A stretch of DNA of 64,000 bases from Achromobacter insolitus (GTDB lineage: Bacteria; Pseudomonadota; Gammaproteobacteria; Burkholderiales; Burkholderiaceae_B), in NCBI RefSeq assembly GCF_002209555.1, contig NZ_NJIF01000002.1, positions 620,001 to 684,000 of the forward strand, written 5' to 3'. The notes under the pieces were generated by a model that had not been told where the DNA came from, searched no databases, and saw nothing but the letters and a program-made list of their open reading frames with translations. Shown here one piece after another: positions 59,908 through 64,000 of the stretch (positions within the stretch are counted from its first letter, which is position 1; every line of letters begins with the position of its first letter). The position numbers and the translations under genes were made by a program.

Positions 59908-60744
59908 TCAGTCCAGGGGGCGGCCAAGAAAGTCGCCAAAGGCGGCGTAGAACCCGGCTTCGTTGTCCCAGGGAATCATGTGGCCTGCTCCGGGCACACG
60001 CACATGCAGGGTCTGCGGCGCAAGGCCTTGCCATTCGGCCACGTCCTCGTCGGTGACGACACCTCCTCTTTCGGCGGTCATCAGCAGCAGGGGCAGGTCG
60101 ATGCGGGGCAGGTCGGCGTGGATATCGTCACGGCCGAAATCCTCGAAGCTCTGGACAATGGCCGGTTCGTGGCAGGTGTGCAGCCACTGGGCGCGCAATT
60201 GGCGCTGCGCCTCGGTCCAGGTGGGGCAGAACGCGCGCATGTCTTCGGCAGTCATGCCACGCGTGGCGAGCCGGATGGAATCCACGTACCAGGCCAGATT
60301 GGCGGGGTAGGCGCGGCGGCCCGGCCCGGACACGGGCGGGTCCACGATGACCAGGCGCGCCAGGCCTTGCGGCTTCTTGCTCGCGGCGCGCACGGCAATC
60401 CGGCCGCCCATGGAATGGCCGACCAGTGCGTAGCGTTCCAGGCCCAGAGCCTGCGCGAAGGCCGTCACGTCGGCCGCTTGCGCGTCCAGGCCGTAGTCCA
60501 GGTCCGGCCCCGACTCCGATAGTCCGCGTCCGCGTACGTCCAGCACATAGGTGTCGAACTGGCGGCCGATCTGTTCGGCCACGAAGCCCCAGGTGACGGC
60601 GGGGCTGGTGATGCCCGGGATGATGATGACCGCGGGGCGGCCGGCGCGCTCGTCCGTGCTGCCGCCATAGCGCAGGTAGTGCTGGCGGATGCCGTTGGCG
60701 TGGACGTGGCCGCCGTAGAGATAAGTGCTGGAGTTCTTCGTCAT
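59908..60744 (-). CDS. nicD: N-formylmaleamate deformylase NicD (alpha/beta hydrolase)
   Basis: A 278-residue alpha/beta hydrolase releasing formate from N-formylmaleamate. The oxyanion region is IIIPGITSPAVTWG, the nucleophile elbow GHSMGG has Ser111, and the C-terminal catalytic His lies in VPGAGHMIPWDN. It is the first gene of the nicDXF transcript, directly downstream of the divergent control region. Confidence 0.92.
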   Translation of the reverse strand: MTKNSSTYLYGGHVHANGIRQHYLRYGGSTDERAGRPAVIIIPGITSPAVTWGFVAEQIGRQFDTYVLDVRGRGLSESGPDLDYGLDAQAADVTAFAQALGLERYALVGHSMGGRIAVRAASKKPQGLARLVIVDPPVSGPGRRAYPANLAWYVDSIRLATRGMTAEDMRAFCPTWTEAQRQLRAQWLHTCHEPAIVQSFEDFGRDDIHADLPRIDLPLLLMTAERGGVVTDEDVAEWQGLAPQTLHVRVPGAGHMIPWDNEAGFYAAFGDFLGRPLD

Positions 60745-60793
60745 GGTCTGCCTTGAGCGGATGGGCCTAGGGTTTTCGATAAATCCAAAATAA

Positions 60794-60805
60794 GCGTATA
60801 CGCTC
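60794..60805. promoter_or_regulatory. Perfect 12-bp palindrome within the nicD promoter, candidate MarR-type operator
   Basis: AGCGTATACGCT is identical on both strands. It falls between the -35-like TTGCAA and -10-like TTATTT of the leftward promoter, the ideal place for a repressor. Nicotinate operons are repressed by MarR-family proteins (NicR in Pseudomonas, BpsR in Bordetella) that release in response to 6-hydroxynicotinate. That such a protein binds here is inference. Confidence 0.6.
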
Positions 60806-60935
60806 TATTCTTGCAAAGAGCGATGCGGAAAGCCAACCCGGTTGTAGTAGTGGTTTTCACCTAAACGAATGAATATTTGGCGATATTTTTGAATTTAGGC
60901 TTACAGCTTGCCTTTGCTTAGTGTTGGCCAATCCT

Positions 60936-60965
60936 GGAAATTAAAGTGTGTACTCCCTAATTTCC
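60936..60965. promoter_or_regulatory. Inverted repeat upstream of nicC
   Basis: GGAAATTA (60936-60943) and TAATTTCC (60958-60965) are perfect eight-base arms with a 14-base spacer. They lie 110-140 bases before the nicC start. The element could be an operator or form a hairpin in the nicC leader. Confidence 0.42.
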
Positions 60966-60993
60966 GGCCCAGGCTGCCGTGAGGACGCCCTGA

Positions 60994-62232
<1,239 letters not shown>

Positions 62233-62325
62233 CGCCGTAGCCGCGCCGGATATCGGGGGGCTTGATCCCCCGCCCGCGGAACGGCACCCTTCCTACCTTT
62301 CAACCAGCCACCACGCGCCACGCCC

Positions 62326-62847
62326 ATGGGATCCTCCGTCTACCCTAGCAGTGCCCCGCAACCGATCCGCTTGACAGTCAACGGATCCGAGCACGAGGTG
62401 CCGGCAGCTCCCGATGTGGCGCTGCTGTACGTCTTGCGCAATGACCTGGAGCTCAATAGCCCCAAGTATGGTTGCGGCCTGGGCGAGTGCGGCGCCTGCA
62501 CGGTGCTGATAGATGGCGTGGCGGCGCGCTCCTGTGTAATTCCCGTCAGGGCGGCGCAGGGGCGGGCGGTCACCACGCTGGAAGGCCTGGGCACGCGGCA
62601 GCGGCCTGGACCGACCCAGCAGGCGTTCATCGACTGCCAGGCGGCGCAATGCGGCTACTGCCTGAACGGAATGATCATGACGGTCGAGGCGCTGCTGCGC
62701 CGCGATCCCTGCCCTACGGAAGAGGCGCTGCGCAGCGAGCTGCACCACAATCTGTGCCGTTGCGGCACCCATGTGGAAATCATGCTGGCGGCCAAGCGGG
62801 CCGTGCAATTGCGCGCGGCCAGCGGCGCGGACGATTCGGCATCATGA
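62326..62847 (+). CDS. nicA: Nicotinate dehydrogenase small [2Fe-2S] subunit NicA
   Basis: A 173-residue iron-sulfur subunit of a molybdenum hydroxylase. The plant-type cluster motif is YGCGLGECGACTVLIDG plus a following Cys, and the second cluster uses CGYCLNGM and HNLCRCGTH. It passes electrons from the Mo centre that hydroxylates nicotinate. The stop overlaps the next ATG (ATGA). It lies 93 bases after nicC. Confidence 0.92.
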   Translation: MGSSVYPSSAPQPIRLTVNGSEHEVPAAPDVALLYVLRNDLELNSPKYGCGLGECGACTVLIDGVAARSCVIPVRAAQGRAVTTLEGLGTRQRPGPTQQAFIDCQAAQCGYCLNGMIMTVEALLRRDPCPTEEALRSELHHNLCRCGTHVEIMLAAKRAVQLRAASGADDSAS

Positions 62848-64000
62848 GCGCGGAACGTCTATCCGCTTCGGCCGGCGCGGCTGGCCTGCCGGCGGTTCTG
62901 CCCGCCGATCTGTTGCACGGCGTTGCGCTGCGTCCGCCCGAACTGGCGTGGGACGGCGCGCGCTACCGCGGCAGTCAATTGCTGAGCGTGAGGCTGGCGG
63001 AGGTCCGTGGCCTGGCCGGTGTCGTGGCGGCGGTGCAGCGCGCGCATTTCGCGGGCGTCGTCGCGGTGACACCGCTGTATGCCCGGCAAGCGGCCGCGGA
63101 ACTCACGCCTGTGTGGCAGGCCGCCGATGACGGCCATTCTCTCCAGACCGGGCCGCGCGCCGGCCACATCCGCTACGGCCTGCGCTTGCCGCTGGCCGAG
63201 CCGCATGCCGGCGCACGGGTCACGGCATGGAGCCTTAACGGGCATACCGGCGTTTGGCTGCCGGCGTGCCCGCCCGGCGTGCGGCAGATTCTGCGGCGCG
63301 AGCTGGCCGCCTTGTTGCAGCAGCCCGAGGAAACCTTACGGCTGACCGTGGCCGATGCCGGGGAGGCGTCGCCAATCGCAACAGGCGCGCCCCATCCGCT
63401 GGATCTGATGGACGCGGCCGCCGAAGCGGCGCTGTTGTCCCAGGCCGTCGGGCGGCCCGTCTGCGTGGCCTGCCATGCCGAGGGGCGTGGCGAGCTGTCG
63501 CTGGCCGTGCCGCTGGAGCAGACGCCGGTCGTGTCCGAACCCGATGCAAGCGCCGTGGCGTCCGATATCCCTGAAACCCAGGCCGGGCCCCTGGCGTTAT
63601 GTTCGAATGCGCCCTGGGCGATGCGCCCCAGTCTGGCGCGGCTGTTGAGCCAGCCCGGACAGGCGTACGCGGCGGCGCAGGCCACGGTGCAGGGCAGCGT
63701 GGCCGTGCATGCCGGCAAGCGGCCCGTTCCGCCCTTGCACGCCAGCGTGGATGAGCTGAATGCGGCACAGGTGTTCGCCCAGGAGAGCCTTAGTCATGAG
63801 CAGGCCCTGGCCCTGGGCGAAGACCCGCTTGCATGGCGGCTGCAACAATTGCCTGAGGGGCAGGGGTTGGAGCTTGCGCGGCAAGTCGTGGAACGGGCAG
63901 GCTTGCCCCTTGATGGCGGCGATGACGCGCCGCCGGCCGGCGCGCTGCGCGGCAAGGGCTTTGCCACCGCGCAGGCGCAATGCGTGGACGAGACGGGCGA
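62844..64000 (+). CDS. Second molybdopterin-subunit-like protein, degenerate (NicB-related), cut by window end
   Basis: The frame is open from the ATG overlapping the nicA stop to the window end, at least 385 codons. The translation, starting MSAERLSASAGAAGLPAVLP, follows the middle of xanthine-oxidase-type large subunits: VTAWSLNGHTGVWLPACPPG, then MDAAAEAALLSQAVGRPVCV, then SVDELNAAQVFAQESL. However, the GCYG-type MoCo motif is replaced by an unrelated VADAGEASPIA stretch. It may carry C-terminal cytochrome c domains beyond the window, as NicB does, and act in electron transfer rather than catalysis. Confidence 0.75.
   Translation, partial: MSAERLSASAGAAGLPAVLPADLLHGVALRPPELAWDGARYRGSQLLSVRLAEVRGLAGVVAAVQRAHFAGVVAVTPLYARQAAAELTPVWQAADDGHSLQTGPRAGHIRYGLRLPLAEPHAGARVTAWSLNGHTGVWLPACPPGVRQILRRELAALLQQPEETLRLTVADAGEASPIATGAPHPLDLMDAAAEAALLSQAVGRPVCVACHAEGRGELSLAVPLEQTPVVSEPDASAVASDIPETQAGPLALCSNAPWAMRPSLARLLSQPGQAYAAAQATVQGSVAVHAGKRPVPPLHASVDELNAAQVFAQESLSHEQALALGEDPLAWRLQQLPEGQGLELARQVVERAGLPLDGGDDAPPAGALRGKGFATAQAQCVDETG

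Overview
The window looks like chromosome of a high-GC betaproteobacterium of the Bordetella/Achromobacter group (family Alcaligenaceae). Three things point there: repeated orphan periplasmic receptors of the tripartite-tricarboxylate (Bug/TctC) family, many LysR regulators each facing a small catabolic operon, and a nicotinate (nic) cluster whose NicC and NicX match the known active-site numbering exactly. No rRNA, tRNA, CRISPR array, IS element or complete prophage was seen. The assignment rests on gene content and protein recognition, not on a database search.

Layout. Bases 1-9632 (minus strand) hold a large aromatic-acid operon. Transcription runs from gentisate 1,2-dioxygenase through fumarylpyruvate hydrolase, maleylpyruvate isomerase, a small AroQ-type chorismate mutase/lyase-like protein, a Bug receptor, an orphan FAD oxidoreductase, a 3-hydroxybenzoate 6-hydroxylase-like flavoprotein and a branched-chain-type ABC importer (binding protein, LivH, LivM cut by the window edge). 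A LysR gene diverges at 9798, with a perfect inverted repeat between. Bases 11456-18899 carry a MexEF-OprN-type RND efflux operon and its divergent LysR regulator. Bases 19050-28032 are mixed housekeeping and accessory genes: an AI-2E family membrane protein, a PhyH dioxygenase, an MFS exporter facing an XRE/MmyB regulator, a DMT exporter, a His-rich PadR repressor with a siderophore-reductase partner (NfeR/NfeF-like), and a LysR facing an isocitrate-lyase-family enzyme.

Bases 28043-33999 hold two tandem, translationally coupled, secreted WG-repeat proteins of about 1,000 residues each. Then come an MFS carrier, a cupin, a stand-alone integrase Arm-type domain, ureidoglycolate lyase, a DUF1254/DUF1214 lipoprotein with a LysR gene, and a BKACE / ABC receptor / SDR operon (39542-42547). 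Bases 42807-47155 are a sugar-type operon: a 27-codon leader ORF, FGGY kinase, permease, receptor and a single-domain ATPase, closed by a strong terminator.

Bases 47245-54555 contain two modules of the same design: a LysR gene diverging from a Bug receptor plus one enzyme (a salicylate-hydroxylase-like flavoprotein, then an MlrC/M81 peptidase), with a parvulin gene between them. Bases 54589-64000 hold an orphan amino-acid ABC receptor and the nicotinate cluster: nicD-nicX-nicF and a molybdopterin large subunit on the minus strand, nicC, nicA and a second, degenerate molybdopterin-type subunit on the plus strand. The divergent control region carries a perfect 12-bp palindrome.

Together the window reads as a catabolic region: import, ring hydroxylation, ring cleavage and central-pathway entry for hydroxybenzoates and nicotinate, plus several substrate-unknown acid modules, efflux and iron/metal control.
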